A DNA stretch of 64,000 nucleotides, taken from contig NW_025938177.1 of NCBI RefSeq assembly GCF_000764305.2, positions 231,157 through 295,156 of the forward strand. Reading direction: 5' to 3'. This document shows positions 1 through 13,323 of this stretch, one piece after another (the first letter of the stretch is position 1; the number at the start of each line of letters is the position of its first letter). Made by a program: the position numbers and the translations under genes. Origin of the DNA: Hyalella azteca. Taxonomy: Eukaryota; Arthropoda; Malacostraca; Amphipoda; Hyalellidae. Below the pieces are notes generated by a model. The model worked only from the letters and a program-made list of their open reading frames with translations. It had not been told where the DNA came from and did not search any database.

Positions 1-1729
1 GTCATTATTCAAATAATTCGCAAATGATTCTGACATAGCAAATGTTTTCTGATGAGGCTGGTATGTCACACATATGCGAAGGTCAAAAAGTGACTGTGAA
101 AAGACGCATTCAGAAGGAACTCCGTTGCCCAAGTTATTTGTGATGACCCGCGCGTTCAATTGGCTATGTGTTTAGTAGTACAACGGAAGCTTTATAAGTT
201 GAAAATATTAGTCCCCTTGTTTAATTCTTTTACCTTCGCCTAATCTCAAAACTAACTCCAAAATACCCATAAATTTGTCATTTAAGAATATTCACCTTTT
301 AATTGGTCAAAGATAATTGGGTTTGACAAATGCCTGTAAATCAGACCATGCATAATCCAAATTGGACAGTGACACGTGGCTCTCGATTATGTGGTGAACC
401 TTTTCTCTTAGGGCTGACATAGAAATAACCCCTATCACCGCTTTCGAATCTTTATGGACATTGTACTCATTTGCCCAATGTCGTACAAAGCCAGAAGAAT
501 TGTTAAAAATTCACCAGCCGAGAACGACGGAACGTGTCTTCGCTCGTGTATCTGCCGTATGACGTGGCCTCCTCACGGAGAACATACGGTGATTTTTGTA
601 TAGGTACAACAGTCTGATAAAAGAAAGGAACTCTCTATCCAATATACAAATAGTTCTCTTTAAGTTGGAGTTCGGCATTTCAGCATGGACTCCAAGCAAC
701 TTTCCCGTTTTTTTTCAGAATCGACATTGCACGTACCGGAACAAAAACGAGATTTTTCTAACATGCTGAACTGAACTTCAAAACATTCAACTGAAACTTA
801 ACTCGCTCAACCTTCCCCAAGTTTTAACATAACAGACACAAAATTACCAGCATGAGCTATGAACAACCATCTCAGCCTTTGCCATAAAATATTATATATG
901 CCATCTACCTCCAAACTAATTACAAATCCGTTTAAGCATAATTTCACGATTGTTGACTACCAACCCAGCTCGGTACACCAAAGCAGCACGTCTTACAAGG
1001 GTCTTTGGAATCTTACCACCCATAAATTCTGATGAACTTGCCTCTGTGGCGCGGCAGGAAATCATTCGAACTTCATTTCAGCGGGAACTTATGCTTGAGA
1101 GTGCTAACATGAATAGTTACTTCCAGAATATTTAAGAATCTTCTGTTTGTAAAATTGCCATCTTTACAAGTACGTTAGATACAAACAGGCTGTAACAGAT
1201 TGAAAACAATATGACTAAGATCAATTGAAAGGAGTAGGAAGCAAAATCTCCGCACTTAATTCTGTATTGGGTCACGTGACCTAAGAGGGGTTGTGAGGAT
1301 ACCTCAGCGTTGGTTACTATTAGGCTTCGTTGTGCATGGAGGTCAGATGATCTGGATTCTTTCAATACGACACGACTTAGTTACATGGAAGACCAAGAAG
1401 ATTCAGAGCCACGGGTCGAGCAAATCGAATATCATACAAACCAGTAACAGAAATGCTAGATATAGCAACGCATGGGGTCACACCTGCTGCGATGGCTTCG
1501 GTTGAGGTTGGACAAAAAACCTAGTAAATTTTTTCAGAAACAATGCAGTAAAATTACAAACTTAGAAGATGATGGACTTAAAAATGGACTGCTATTTCTA
1601 GACTATTTATTTCAAGCGAGAATTGTTCCATCTTCATCCATAAGCAACACTGAAGAATCCGTCCTCTCAAAAATCGTATATATCGGAAGACCTGGCGACT
1701 GTTATTACTTTCCATATTAGGCCTGCAAA
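1..1729. other. Intergenic stretch, no gene recognised
   Basis: AT-rich DNA with only short open frames in all six readings. None has a recognisable domain or is linked by convincing splice sites. A frame at 1472-1720 on the plus strand is open for about 80 codons but has no family resemblance that I can see. Confidence 0.5.
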
Positions 1730-1919
1730 CGTTGATTAGGTCCTTTTCAATTGTTGATTAGGTCCGTCCAATTGTTGATTAGGTCCTTTCAATCATTGAT
1801 TAGGTCCTTACAATAGTTGATTAGGTCCTGTCAATCGTTGATTAGGTCCTTACAATAGTTGATTAGGTCCTTACAATAGTTTATTTAGGTCCTTTTAATC
1901 GTTGATTAGGTCCTTTCAA
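1730..1919. repeat. 21-bp minisatellite, about 9 copies
   Basis: Tandem copies of a unit close to GTTGATTAGGTCCTTTCAATC. Copies differ by one to three substitutions, mostly in the bases after GGTCC, and one copy has a small insertion (GTTTATTTAGG). Confidence 0.92.
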
Positions 1920-2059
1920 GCCATTCACAGCACACAGTCGACGAGTCGAGTCCACACAGATTTCTTACTGAGGCTCCACAATTTGGTAGTCTGAGTACTT
2001 CTCGTCCACCCTACGACTGACCAGCTTCAATCATGCAGGTTGACATTTCTGAAGCCCCG

Positions 2060-2475
2060 ACGAACAATTAGAAACCCTTGTAGCCTATTGCAGAATTACA
2101 GAAGGCGCCGGAAGGTATTTTAGAATTACAGAAATCTTCGGAAACTTTTGCACTTTTACAGAAATTTTCAAAGACTTTTGCGGAATTAAAGAAACCGTCG
2201 GAGCTTATTGCAGAATTACATAAACCTGTAGAGACTATTACAGAATTGCAGAATCTCTAAAAACGTAATAAACAATTACAGAACCCATAAAAATATATTT
2301 CCTAATTTCAGAAACCCTTAAAGCCTATTGTACACATACAGGAACCCTCGGAGACAATTACAGGCTTACAGAAACCCTTAATTTCAGACTTAAAGAAACC
2401 ATCGGCACTTATTACAGACTAACGAAAACTCTCAAAGCCTATTGGATACTTACAGAAACCCTCGGAGCCCTGAAC
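2060..2475. repeat. Degenerate ~31-bp tandem repeat
   Basis: About a dozen diverged copies of a unit built around CAGAATTACAGAAACCCTCGG followed by AGACTTATTG. Divergence between copies is much higher than in the neighbouring 21-bp array, so this is an older array. Confidence 0.8.
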
Positions 2476-2970
2476 GTAGTATGTGTTTATACACTTCTAA
2501 CTTGAAATTTTTATTCGTAAATGAATGGTTCAAGCCTTTATGTGAATGTGCAATTTTTTAAAGATAATCGACACGGTCATTACAATACGGAATTCTGCTG
2601 TCACTGTAACCGTTAGATACGGAAAACCCATTCCACTCCTAGATTTCTCTTGTTCCATTCTGAACAGAAAATAAATGAGCAAACGCTCATAAATATAGAG
2701 ACTTTGTAAAAATAGTAATGTTTTTGCCCTCGTGTTTGTCATTCTTACTCAATTTGGTCCGGCAAAAGGGCGTATCAGTGCTACGTCCGCTCTCGATCTG
2801 CTCGTGACGTGGTTAAAAAAGTGTCATTATTAGGACAATAGGAACCATTCATTTTTCTCAGTGTACCTAAAAACAAATAACTTAATTTTTCTCAAAGCGC
2901 AATTCATACTGGACACAAAACTTGTATGATCGCAAGACAGTTTGAACTATTAATTTTCCATTTACCTGTT
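2476..2970. other. No gene recognised
   Basis: Unique-looking AT-rich sequence between two repeat arrays. I see no domain-bearing frame and no splice structure. Confidence 0.5.
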
Positions 2971-3066
2971 AGAATAGAATAGAAGTGTCGGCGTTGAAGA
3001 AATAGGCCCATGGCCTGTTGCCGATTCTTATACTTTTCGTGACTTAATTCACAAGGGATCCTGCCT
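2971..3066 (-). mobile_element. CR1-like LINE 3'-end fragment
   Basis: This about 95-bp segment matches the 3' end of the LINE at 53.0-56.5 kb. Shared landmarks are the AGAATAG tail, GTGTCGGC, the block ATAGGCCCATGGCCTGTTG and the ACAAGGGATC end. The orientation is the same as that LINE (minus). Read in sense, the tail is a short ATTCT repeat, as is usual for CR1-group elements. The copy is 5'-truncated exactly where the 33-bp minisatellite begins. Confidence 0.85.
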
Positions 3067-3592
3067 TTACAACAACTTGACCCCATACCTGCCCTGCCTA
3101 CACAACAACTTGACCCCACAATTGCCCTGCCTACACAACAACTTAACCCCACAACTGCCCGGCCTACAAAACAACTTGACTCCATAACTGCCCTGCCTAC
3201 ACAACAACTTGACCCCACAACTGCCCTGCCTACACAACAACTTGACCCCATAACTGCCCTGCCTACACAACAACTTGACCCCACAGCTGCCCTGCCTACA
3301 CAACAACTTAACCCCACAGCTGCCCTGCCTACACAACAACTTAACCCCACAACTGCCCTGCCTACACAACTTAACCCCATACCTGCCCTGCCTACACAAC
3401 AACTTTACCCCATAACTGCCCTGCCTACACAACAACTTGACCCCACAACTGCTCTGCCTAATCAATAACTTAACCCCACAACTGCCCTGCCTACACAACA
3501 ACTTAACCCCACAACTGCCCTGCATACACAATAACTTAACCCCACAACTGCCCTGCCTACACAACTTAACCCCACAACTGCCCTGCCAATCA
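3066..3592. repeat. 33-bp minisatellite, about 16 copies
   Basis: The unit is CCTACACAACAACTTGACCC followed by CACAACTGCCCTG. The usual differences are TTGACC versus TTAACC and CATAACTG versus CACAACTG, and a few units are 30 bp. Because 33 is divisible by three, long frames stay open on the minus strand (3067-3564 with an 11-residue repeat containing CGVKLL, and 2904-3380 in another frame). These lack any start context or domain, and I regard them as by-products of the repeat. Confidence 0.95.
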
Positions 3593-4374
3593 ACTCGACC
3601 ACACGCTGTGATGGCGGCTAAAGAACCATGCCTCTGGCAACACTAAATCCCATTGGCCCATCTGATGAGCATAGATATACGTCAAAGTACCTTTTCGAAG
3701 GGTATTTCTTATTACAAGAATATTGATCCAAGCAAATACACATATTGAAATTCCCTTTGAAGATATCCAAGCTATTGACGGAAATTCGCGCCGAAACGTG
3801 TGACCTGCTCACATAGGACCACCAGTTTTAGTTTTTTAACCAGATTTAACTATCAACTGTCACTGAATTCTTCGATAATATAACTAGACGTGAAACTTGA
3901 CATAATTCTTAAAATGCCTAGCAACTTACGGACCTGGCAACAAGTCCATAAGCTACGTATCTCAATCAATCGTCAGTTGGGAGAGCAGCCGTGCACCACC
4001 AATTGTGTGCACCAATAAGCCCTGAATCGAACGCTTTGGATCTCTCCGGACATCCACCAATCAGCCGTGAACCACTCGGCTTTGTCCTCCTCCGGCCTTG
4101 CATAGAACCTGCCGTGCACCACCAGGCCGCGGATCGAATATGACTTCCAGGCATCGTTAAATTACGTAATTTTACGTTCACAGCATCTGAGGTTAGGTTT
4201 CAGATAGCATAGTTCTGTTCCAAAATTTATCGTCCTTCGACCAGTTGCCGTTCGACCGAGGGCTGGTTCGACCCACGGCCTAGATCCGGACGGCTTGAAG
4301 TGTTGAAGGCTACATTCCGGAAGGCAGGAATCATGATGGCCCATTACATTCAGGGCAGTGGTGGTCTTCAGCAG
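3593..4374. other. No gene recognised
   Basis: Spacer between the minisatellite and the next LINE tail. Short frames on both strands (for example 3966-4181 minus) show no domain. Confidence 0.45.
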
Positions 4375-4500
4375 GCGACCCTCGTCAGTTATGGAAAGAT
4401 CGGGTTCCGAAGGCCGGATCCCTTGTGAATCAAGTCACAAGTACAAGAATCGGCAGCGGGCCATGGGCCTATTTCTTCAGTGCCGACACTTCTATTCTAT
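4375..4500 (+). mobile_element. CR1-like LINE 3'-end fragment
   Basis: This is the same LINE 3' end in the opposite orientation. It contains AGATCGGGTTC, GGATCCCTTGTG, GGGCCATGGGCCTATTTCTT and the terminal ACTTCTATTCTAT tail. It is 5'-truncated. Together with 2971-3066 it brackets the minisatellite region with two inward-pointing LINE bodies. Confidence 0.85.
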
Positions 4501-5810
4501 AAAAACTATTTAGCTTACGCCTAAGCTGCGCCTCCCATGAGACACGTTTATTATGTTAGAGCTCACTCATTCCGCTTGATTTGAAATAATGATAAAGCAA
4601 TCATGGCGCCTTGCAGTCTATTCAACAACTCGAGAGCCTGTCATCCAATTACCTCTGGCTATTGTAGGAATCTTGTATAGGTTCTTGTATTGGAAAATAT
4701 TAGGGAAAATTTGTTTCCAGATATGTATGTGAATATTTTGACGTGATGAATGTGAATCAATGAAAGAGAAGATTGTAATGAAATTTAATCAAAAACGACA
4801 TTTTTACGTAAATGCACTAAATGTGAATACAGAGCGTCATAATAATGTAAATAGACTGAAAGAACTATCACATGATTCTTTAAAGTGGGTCAGGTCACAG
4901 TTGAAACGCAACACCTGGTTCTCTTTTTGTCCAAATTTCTATCGTGACTTCATAGAAGCAGGGTACACTTAAGGCGAAAAATATTTTGTATCTAATATTT
5001 AAACGCTTTATATACAAGAATAAGATGCATATGCTATGCCTGTCTTATCAGGATTTAAGCTCATTTTTTGATTAAATGGAACTCCCCATATATACATAAT
5101 TTTTTCAATAGTTTCAAACTATTCACAAGATTGTATAAATATGCGAATTTGAATAGAGTCTAAGCCAGAAACGTATTTAAGAAACATAAAATCGTTTAAG
5201 GAGAAATACCATGAATATTTTTGATGACTATTGAGACAAATTCGAGTATCACGGACGCTCAACTCTTTCTAAATATATTGTGTGAACGTAAAAAATGAGT
5301 TTAACAGTCACTTCACACGCGACAATTTCGGACGACGTTGACAAATATTAATCATTAAATTAAATATTAATCGCAGCATCACATCCTCAGTCTGATATAA
5401 AAGAAGCAAAGGCAAGAAACTTGTTAATCATAATTGGAGCAGAAAGCAAGGCCATTTTCATCAGATTATCTCTCACTTTTTGGAACGCAATTATTAGTAG
5501 GATGTTTTAATATCGATTTCGCAGCAATTGAATGGAAAACCAAATTTAGAGTATTTTCTTGTGGGAACGGAAACAATCATAACAGAAGTAAAGCTGCATT
5601 TAAATATACGAGTTCATCCCATAAAAGTGAATAAGTTATGCGTGAGTCGCGTCTGGCAATGCATTCATTCATGAAATCAACCCATTCCAGATGTAATCGA
5701 TGAATTTTACATTGAAAAAATATTATGAACTATATTGTTGCATTAGTACTGAGTGTCGCTTTGTCCGACTAGCTTCAGTTTTATTTATTCAACTTTTTTT
5801 TTTGTTTGGC
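4501..5810. other. No gene recognised
   Basis: AT-rich sequence. Frames at 4760-4972 and 5434-5634 (plus) are the longest and are low-complexity in composition, without a domain. It is probably the region 3' of the zinc-protein gene that ends at 5811. Confidence 0.45.
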
Positions 5811-8800
5811 TTATTTCATGTATGGAAAAGAAACTGTGTGGTAAAGAGTTTCTGATTCCATTATTAAAATTTTTTTAGATAACTTGTTATAAGTTGATCC
5901 TAACAGGCTGGTCAGGCTTCTAAAAGCCCAACAAGGGTCTCTAGTTTTTATACCTTTTTTACTGAACCTCAAAGAGATCCAGCAGTGAGAACCTACACGA
6001 ATTTGTGGTTCAGACAGAGTCATAAATTTCTGAGAACAACTTGAATTGCATAGCGTACATTTTTGTTGAGAGTTTGAATCAACTGCGAGTATGTTTGCTG
6101 TGGTGAGGTTGCTGTGACAGGTTGTACAGAAAGCTTTAGCATCCAACGGGATGCAATCGAATGGAGAGAAAACCGCTTTACATAACTGGCATCGAGTTCG
6201 AAGATCCTGCAAAAATAAACAAATATTTACATTTGCAGTGATAATCAAATGATGCGGAACATAATAGCTTAAAAGTCACTCATTGCCATTTATTCCCAAA
6301 ATTCCAATACTGATTCGTGAAGTTTCGTATTAACGAATAGAGGAACCATTTTACAAGCATTGCTTTATAAATAGCCATTGAGAGAAGTATTACAGCTACA
6401 TCCCATAAAATGAACCAGTAACGTTGCGTAAATTTGTTCATTAAAGTTGCTATAGTTTTTTTTTGAAATACAGATGTAAAATGCAGAAAATTCCAATCCT
6501 GCGCTGTAACGAAATTTTTTATAAATGTTAAGCACCAACCTACTTTAAAAGCTAAATTTCAGTTTACATAAAAACAAAACAGTTAACGAATAAGCCCCCG
6601 TGTTGCTAATTAATTTTAGCCAACTTCATAATCAAAAGACAAACTTGCCATTTGAATAGATATTACCTAAATTTACCTGCCCCTTAGTTGGTAGGTTTCT
6701 TACTCACCTGAGTTACTTTTTTGCACCCAATAGGCAGGATCTCTGCTATTTTCACCCATGCGGCCGTACAGCATTGAGGACTGCGCTGGTCGAAGTGCTG
6801 GTCCATGCAATCTGCTGCCACGCCTTCACGGCAGAATATGCAGATGGGCGATCCTCCAGATGTTTTCATAGCACAATAATTTAAATGATGAGCCACTTCG
6901 TATAGATTTTCACAATAAACTTCAAATTTTTTAGAACATAGTTTGCACACCAAGGTTGATGCGACTTGTACCTGAAAAAAAGACACCAATCAATTATGAT
7001 AAATGATAATTTTTCATGTTGCAACAATGGGAAACTGGGAAAACGTGTTGAAAAATAATTGCATTAATTGGAAAATGCAAAGATTATATTAACTTTAGTT
7101 ACGGAAAAATATCCAAATATTAAAACTACCAATACATCAAAAAGCTTGCATAACTGTACCTTGATACCATCTGAGAATTCTTGCCTCAATTCAAGTCTGG
7201 AAACCAATACCTGCTCCAGAATATTATCTGAACTTTCTTGAGTGAACTTTCTGAGTGGTAGCAGATGCTGGACGATCTCCGTCATATTACCCACCGTGTA
7301 TGGTACCCTGGAAGAAAGAAATCTGGTAGAATAATCAATCATGTTTCCAGAACATCATGAATGTAATAGAAGTCAGAGATGAGCTGTCAATAGATGCCAG
7401 GCAATAATGAATGTAACATAGGTACAGAGATAAGCTCTCAAAAGAAGCTAGAACGTAATGAATGTGACGCAGGTCAAATATAACCTATGAATAGAGGCCA
7501 AAACATGGTGAATACAACACATGTCAGAGATATGCTATCAATGCTCGCCAGAACATGATGAATGTAAGGCAGGTCAGAGATAAGCTACCAATAGATATAT
7601 AGAGCCAAGATATTATCTATTGATAAACTCATAAATCATCTATAAATTTCTTGAAATGATTTGAAATTCATTTGACAGAGATGAGCTCTCAAGTTCACTG
7701 ACCAATAAAAACCATATTAACTACCTAGTAAAAAAACATTAAAGGATGTCAACATCAAACTCAAATAACGTGTTCTACAGATTTCAATGAAATTAAATAT
7801 TGTAGTATTCAATTTTAATAAAGAATATATAATATAATGATACACTTGTAAAAATGTCTAATTCTAGAGCAAAGCACAATGTATGCATACATGTTGAATA
7901 TACAAGACCAAGAGATTTATGTAAATATTCGAGACAAATACTCACTCAAAATCACAATGTTGACAAATATATTTGACATCATAATCCAAGAATTTAGCTG
8001 GTTCTTCTGCCTTTAGAATTTGAGACCTTTTATCCATAAGCAATGTTGGGATATCATCTGCTTCAATAGCTTCAGGTGGAGTCCTTGAACCGAGCCGTTC
8101 ACAACAACTGACTGGCAAATAAAAATGATCCTTTGCTTCCCAAACCTTTAAATCCTGGTCATCAAATGCTAAGTGTGATGTATAGTCACTTTCACAATCC
8201 TTTGGAACTTGGTAATCAAATGCCAAGAGCGAATTATTGTCAGTGTTCTTGTGTAGGGTGTCATAGGAAAGAGATAATTCTTCATCTGCATCACAATGTG
8301 TAATTGGATCGAATCCTAGAAACGCAGAAGGATGTGGGAGCTCAGAAAATAATTCATTGCTTGTTTCAAGATCTTGGAAACTGTTTAACAGAGGAGTGAT
8401 GCATTCTCTATGATACTTATCTTTCTCATGGAATGCTGTGACTGCAGACTGGCTAGAGATCTTCAGGATTTCATCAGCATTGTCCAACCCGTCACACCAA
8501 TTCCCACAATTGTTTGTTAGAATGTCATCATCTTCTGGGAAACTCGACAATGTCTCCTTGTCTAATTTCTTTGTTTTAAAATTTATTAAACTTCCTTTTT
8601 CTTCGAAATCATATAATTTCAATCTAATTCCTGGTAAGATATTCTCATAAGTGTTATCCTTTTTCGCAATATATTCAAGAGCTTGTTGGCACTTTCTGAT
8701 TACTTGTATGCTTCCCTTGTCTGACTGCCCATCATGCTCATTAGAAAATGTGCTCAGCTCATTCAAGGTTTTTCTGATCTTTGAGACCCAGGCTGATATT

Positions 8801-9129
8801 GAAGTAGCAGTTGATCCTTCAGTGGCTGCTGGAGTTGGATTTACATAATCAGAAGTAATAGAATCTTGGCCAATTATAGGGACATGATGAGCTTGGGAGT
8901 CATTATCTATGGTAAGAGGACCATCAACAGAAGTGGCATCCACCATTCCAAGAGATTTTTTATTACTTTCATCTCCTTCCTCTTCCAAAACTATTCTCCC
9001 ACTCAAATCTCCAAAAATTCCAATATCACACAAGGAGACATAACAGTCTTTTAGTAAATTCATGCTGTACTCTTTTTCCATTTCTAGTACAGCAGCATCA
9101 GGACACTTTCTTACCAATAATATGAGTGT
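5811..9129 (-). CDS. Multi-exon cysteine-pair zinc-binding protein
   Basis: Four exons can be read on the minus strand: about 9129-7946, 7307-7160, 6971-6708 and 6206-5811 (stop). All donors are GT (GTGAGT, GTACAG, GTGAGT) and all acceptors are AG after a pyrimidine tract. The phases match at every junction (2, 0, 0), giving about 660 residues. The first half is acidic and serine-rich without a domain. The second half carries regularly spaced cysteine pairs: CQHC at the exon 1/2 junction, CKLC, CIFC, CQLC, CTTC and CTLC. Several are followed by histidines, as in divergent C2H2-type zinc fingers or treble-clef folds. The true start is unclear: the large exon may begin at a splice acceptor near 9130, or translation may start at an internal ATG near 9084. 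I do not recognise the family. A nuclear or nucleic-acid-binding role is an inference from the zinc-finger-like pairs only. Confidence 0.75.
7346..7600. repeat. 50-bp minisatellite in an intron
   Basis: About five copies of a 50-bp unit, recognisable by CCAGAACATGATGAATGTAA then CAGGTCAGAGATAAGCT. They lie wholly within the first intron (7308-7945) of the zinc-protein gene. Copies differ by several substitutions. Confidence 0.8.
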
Positions 9130-12100
9130 CTTAGATATTTATCTTGATTGCAAAAACACGACATTTACCAGATTTTCATTAAACAATGGTCATAGTTCAT
9201 TGATTTTAGGCATGAATTTTGTGTCTCAACAGGGATCCTGAAAACAAAAATGCATGATCAAGTTAATAAATAAATAGCTTACCAATTAATGAATTTTTTT
9301 GTAGGTTCAATGAGTAGCACATTTTGACTTAAGTTGTTACTGATCCAATCATTGTCAACTCAAAAACAGAAAGAAATTTTAGACGTTTTCATTGATACCT
9401 GTGAGCAATGAATAACTAGAAATTGGTATAGATCTCTTACTTCACAATTTGTATTCAAATGCATGATAGATTTAAATTTAATTTATTATAGAAAGCTAAT
9501 ATTAATTATAGAAAGCAATTCAGTCAGAAATTAATGTGTGACAATTAAGCTGGTGTCTTATGAGTTGAACTTGATACTCAAGCACTAAGTAATATCCAAT
9601 GCAAGAAAGCATTATATTAAATAGGCAAGTGAGACTACCTGACAACACTGCCACAATACATAAAATCCACAAAGGCAGTTTTGCCATGTCTGATTGAAGG
9701 ATAGGAGAGACTTAGTTCAAGTGAAACTTCTTCAAAATGAAGAAATCGTTTCTAAATAAAGAAAGTAAAAAATTATCAATTAAAGACAGGAATGTATTCC
9801 AGTTGAGGAGTATACACACAGACCAGTGAAATTTATTGATAATTTATATTGTTTTTTGCTTTCTTAAGTGATGACTTTGGCTGATGTGTAATTGATGATT
9901 TTTTGCCTTTTCAAGTGATGATATTACTTAAGTAAAATATATACTTATTAATTGTTGGGTATGGAAATTTTCCAGGTGTGTGTAATACTTTGACACTTGA
10001 ATTATGAATGAATGCAGAGGTTTACATAGAATGATCACCATCAGTCAGTGACATGTATATTACTTAGATATTTGTTATAAGCAATGGCAAAAGACTATAT
10101 TTACATACATACTATCAACTCTTCATATCAATATATATTTTTGAATCAGAATAGATTGCTGTGTTAGTATATAAGATTCTTCACTTCAGTATAAGATTCT
10201 TCACTCAGTTCTGTAAGCATGGAAAATACAAAATGGTAAATCTTTGGCCAATTATGTGATATCTATTTTTTTGTATGACAATATCACATTCATTAATTAT
10301 ATTAGAGCATTATCTTGAAAAATTGTACATTATAACTAATCCTCAATATACATTTTTGCAAGGAGTTGCCAGTGATCAGGTATAAATTCTTAAATTTCCA
10401 GCAGCTCTACATCCTTTCAGAGCTTTCTTTTAACAAGTGCCTTTAAAAGACATTAAATGTCAGGAAATGTGATTTTTATTTACTTCAAAATGTTTTTCAT
10501 CCAGTTCTCTGGACTAAAAATTTAATGCTGATATTATTCCTTCTTTATTATTGAATTTAATACCCTCTAATGTACCTGCTCTCAAAAGAAATTCTTTTTA
10601 ATTATAGAAGAATAAGGAAAGTTTCGATAATGTTTATTGGCCCTTTTTCTTCTAATTTATCCTGGACTAGACTCACACGCATTCAAGATGAATGCTAAAA
10701 AAAGGGGAGACGTCTGTTAGGGTGGTTTTCTGCCAAATGTTCTAAAACTATACTAGTATACCTGGCTGAATACTGTTATTATAATTGTTGAGAAAGTAGG
10801 GAATTGGCAAGTTGAATGTTGAAAAATGTATGCTAGGAGTATTAGCCAATTATTTGCTTATGCTGTTCACCACTTCTTGCTTGTTTTATAATATGCTCAC
10901 ACACATATAAGTAGATAATTAAATTATTTGAGTTTATAAATAATAATTGAAATATTTGTAAAATTGTCCTCAACTATTCAGATAAGTGTGGAATAACTTT
11001 CATTTATTCCAAGTATCATTTAGTTATATATTTATATGCAAATCAAGAGGATCACCTATCATCAATGTAAATGGTGATTGTAGCAGGTATCATAAGATTT
11101 AATAGAGAACCTTACGATGGCTCTGATTTTCTTTCAACACAAATGTTATTCTTTTTAAGTATTTTATTAAGTTACAGGGTATAATACTATAGAATTTCAT
11201 GTTTGATTTTAAAGGGACTGAGAGCATTAATAATATGAATTTAAATTTGTTTATAAATAATTTTGTAGCTTTGTTTTGGATTTAAGGAGAAGTAAGCAAG
11301 CAGATTGTGACCATTGACTGCATGGAAGGATCAAGGATGTTAACTGCTGCAAACTCAATTTGTTTTGATACATGATTGTAATTGTGAGAAATATTTCTCA
11401 AATCTTTTTCCCCCTCCCCTATAATATTGATATTGTTTTTAATTATATTTGTTACAAACAATCAGATGATTTACCTAGAAAATAACCCTCAGTTGAATGA
11501 GCAGTAGAAATTATGCATGAAAATACTTCATTTTCTGCACATAGGCTCGCTTATGCAGGGCCGCAGTGGTTTATCCAAAGTGCTTTCAACCATCACACAA
11601 AATTACACTTCCCAAAATGTATATAAATATAAATGTTTTTTTTTTCATTGACTCTCAAATCTACACAATAGTATTAGATGGCTGCTTTTTTAATTATTAT
11701 TAGTGACTAGTGTTAAAACAATTAGGGGGGTCACTATGTTGGCTTGAAGCTCTATGTTAAATCACAAGGTCAATGTTGCAAGTCTAAAATGTAAATTTTG
11801 CAAGACATGACTAAAGATCTCCCAGTAAGATTTTACACCATACATTAAAAAGGAACATAAATAGACTATTGGCAATAGCTAACAATGAAATTGTATTGAC
11901 ACCATGTGTAGTGAGGAAAAGTGAGTGAGGGTGTCTGTAGCTGACAGACACTCACTAGCCTAGTGTCTGCTGACACTAGGCCTTAGACTATGTGTGCTAC
12001 TCTTCAAATACATTTTAGAGCAGAGGTCATAGATTCAAACCAAAATCTGTTTACTTGATTGGTACACAAGGTAAAATTTAAGTTTTACAGACACAACAAA

Positions 12101-13323
12101 TCTTCCTGACTATGACATGCTTGATTCTTGGCTTTTTTATATATAAATTATCAAAATTTGAAGCATAGTGGCAGAGGAGAACATTTTTCATTCCCCTTCC
12201 TCAAGTTCATTTTTGAGTCCGATAAGTAGACTAGTGAGTATCTGGAATAGTACCAGCATTATCATATATAGGAAATTAATCAAATATTGCATGATGGAGG
12301 GAATTAAAAATGAACTAATTCTAAAAATATCTGATTTGCCCTTATGAATGTAAATTTATTCAAATAGACTTCAATTTCCCACAGCAGTCATAAATTCAGA
12401 TCCTGAAGAGGAGTGAAAAAAATTTTTGGTCAACCTAAAATCTAACAGCTTTGAAGAAATTGCTTGCGGGGACTATTGAGTTTTGAATCTCACAGCTTTA
12501 TCCTTGGGTTAGCTCATCAGCTTCAATTTCAGAAATCTCTAACTTTTCAGGTTCCAATTATTAAGGTTCTAAAAAAATTTTGTACAGTTCTAATACAATT
12601 GCACAAAAAGAAATTGCTCTAATTAATTTTTATAGGCAATTCGTTTATACACGAATATGAGTAATTTAACTATCAAACACAAAATCAACTAGCTGTCAAC
12701 ACAGAAAAAGTTTCATCCTTTCAATCATTTTACCCTTTTAGTCTCTGCCCGAAATCTGCAAAGATTGTATGTTTGTTGGAGTTCATTTGCAGAGCTGCTT
12801 GTCATCTCAGAGAACAAGAAAATGAAAAACTCGTGCTAAAGCAAGAATCAAGTTCAACAAATCAATTAACCTAAATAAATACCTTATGTTGAAATTCCGC
12901 TCATGCGCAGAATCGCTTCTCGTGAGGAGTTCTAATGGTTTTATCGGAGATCTGAACAGGCGTGCCAATTGCAGTCGACATGAATTGGCGTCAAATTTGA
13001 ATTATGAATATTCAAATAACTGTTACTCGCAATTAAACATAATTTTTTACTTCAATGAATAAATAAGTTCGTCGGGTTGAAGAAAATATAATAATCATAA
13101 AACTCTTAGACCATGCTGTCCGAAACCCAGTCTGCGTGTGTTTGTCTACTTGAAATTTTCTTATATCGCGGTATTTTCTTTCAAGTTTTAAGTACTGCGT
13201 ACCTCGGCTTTACTGGCTACGATAATTCAAGCATATCACCTCATTTACAGATGCTGGGCTGGCAGAAAATTCCGAACTTAATTAATATTGAGCAGAGGAT
13301 GCTTGACACAACAGCGGGACACG
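9130..13323. other. Long intergenic stretch, no gene recognised
   Basis: Very AT-rich, with no frame above about 70 codons that shows a domain. Upstream exons or the promoter of the zinc-protein gene may lie at its left end. The only structured feature I see is the pair of hairpins near 11.95 kb. Confidence 0.45.
11921..11980. repeat. Two adjacent short hairpins sharing a core
   Basis: The first stem pairs GTGAGGGTGTCTGT with ACAGACACTCAC (about 12 bp, short loop). The second pairs CCTAGTGTC with GACACTAGG across TGCT. Both contain the AGTGTCTG/CAGACACT core. I see no polyT run or other sign of function. Confidence 0.5.

Noticed and set aside
3067..3564. 165-codon minus frame with 11-residue repeats
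   Set aside because: It is entirely the 33-bp minisatellite. The frame is open only because the unit is a multiple of three, and there is no start context or domain.
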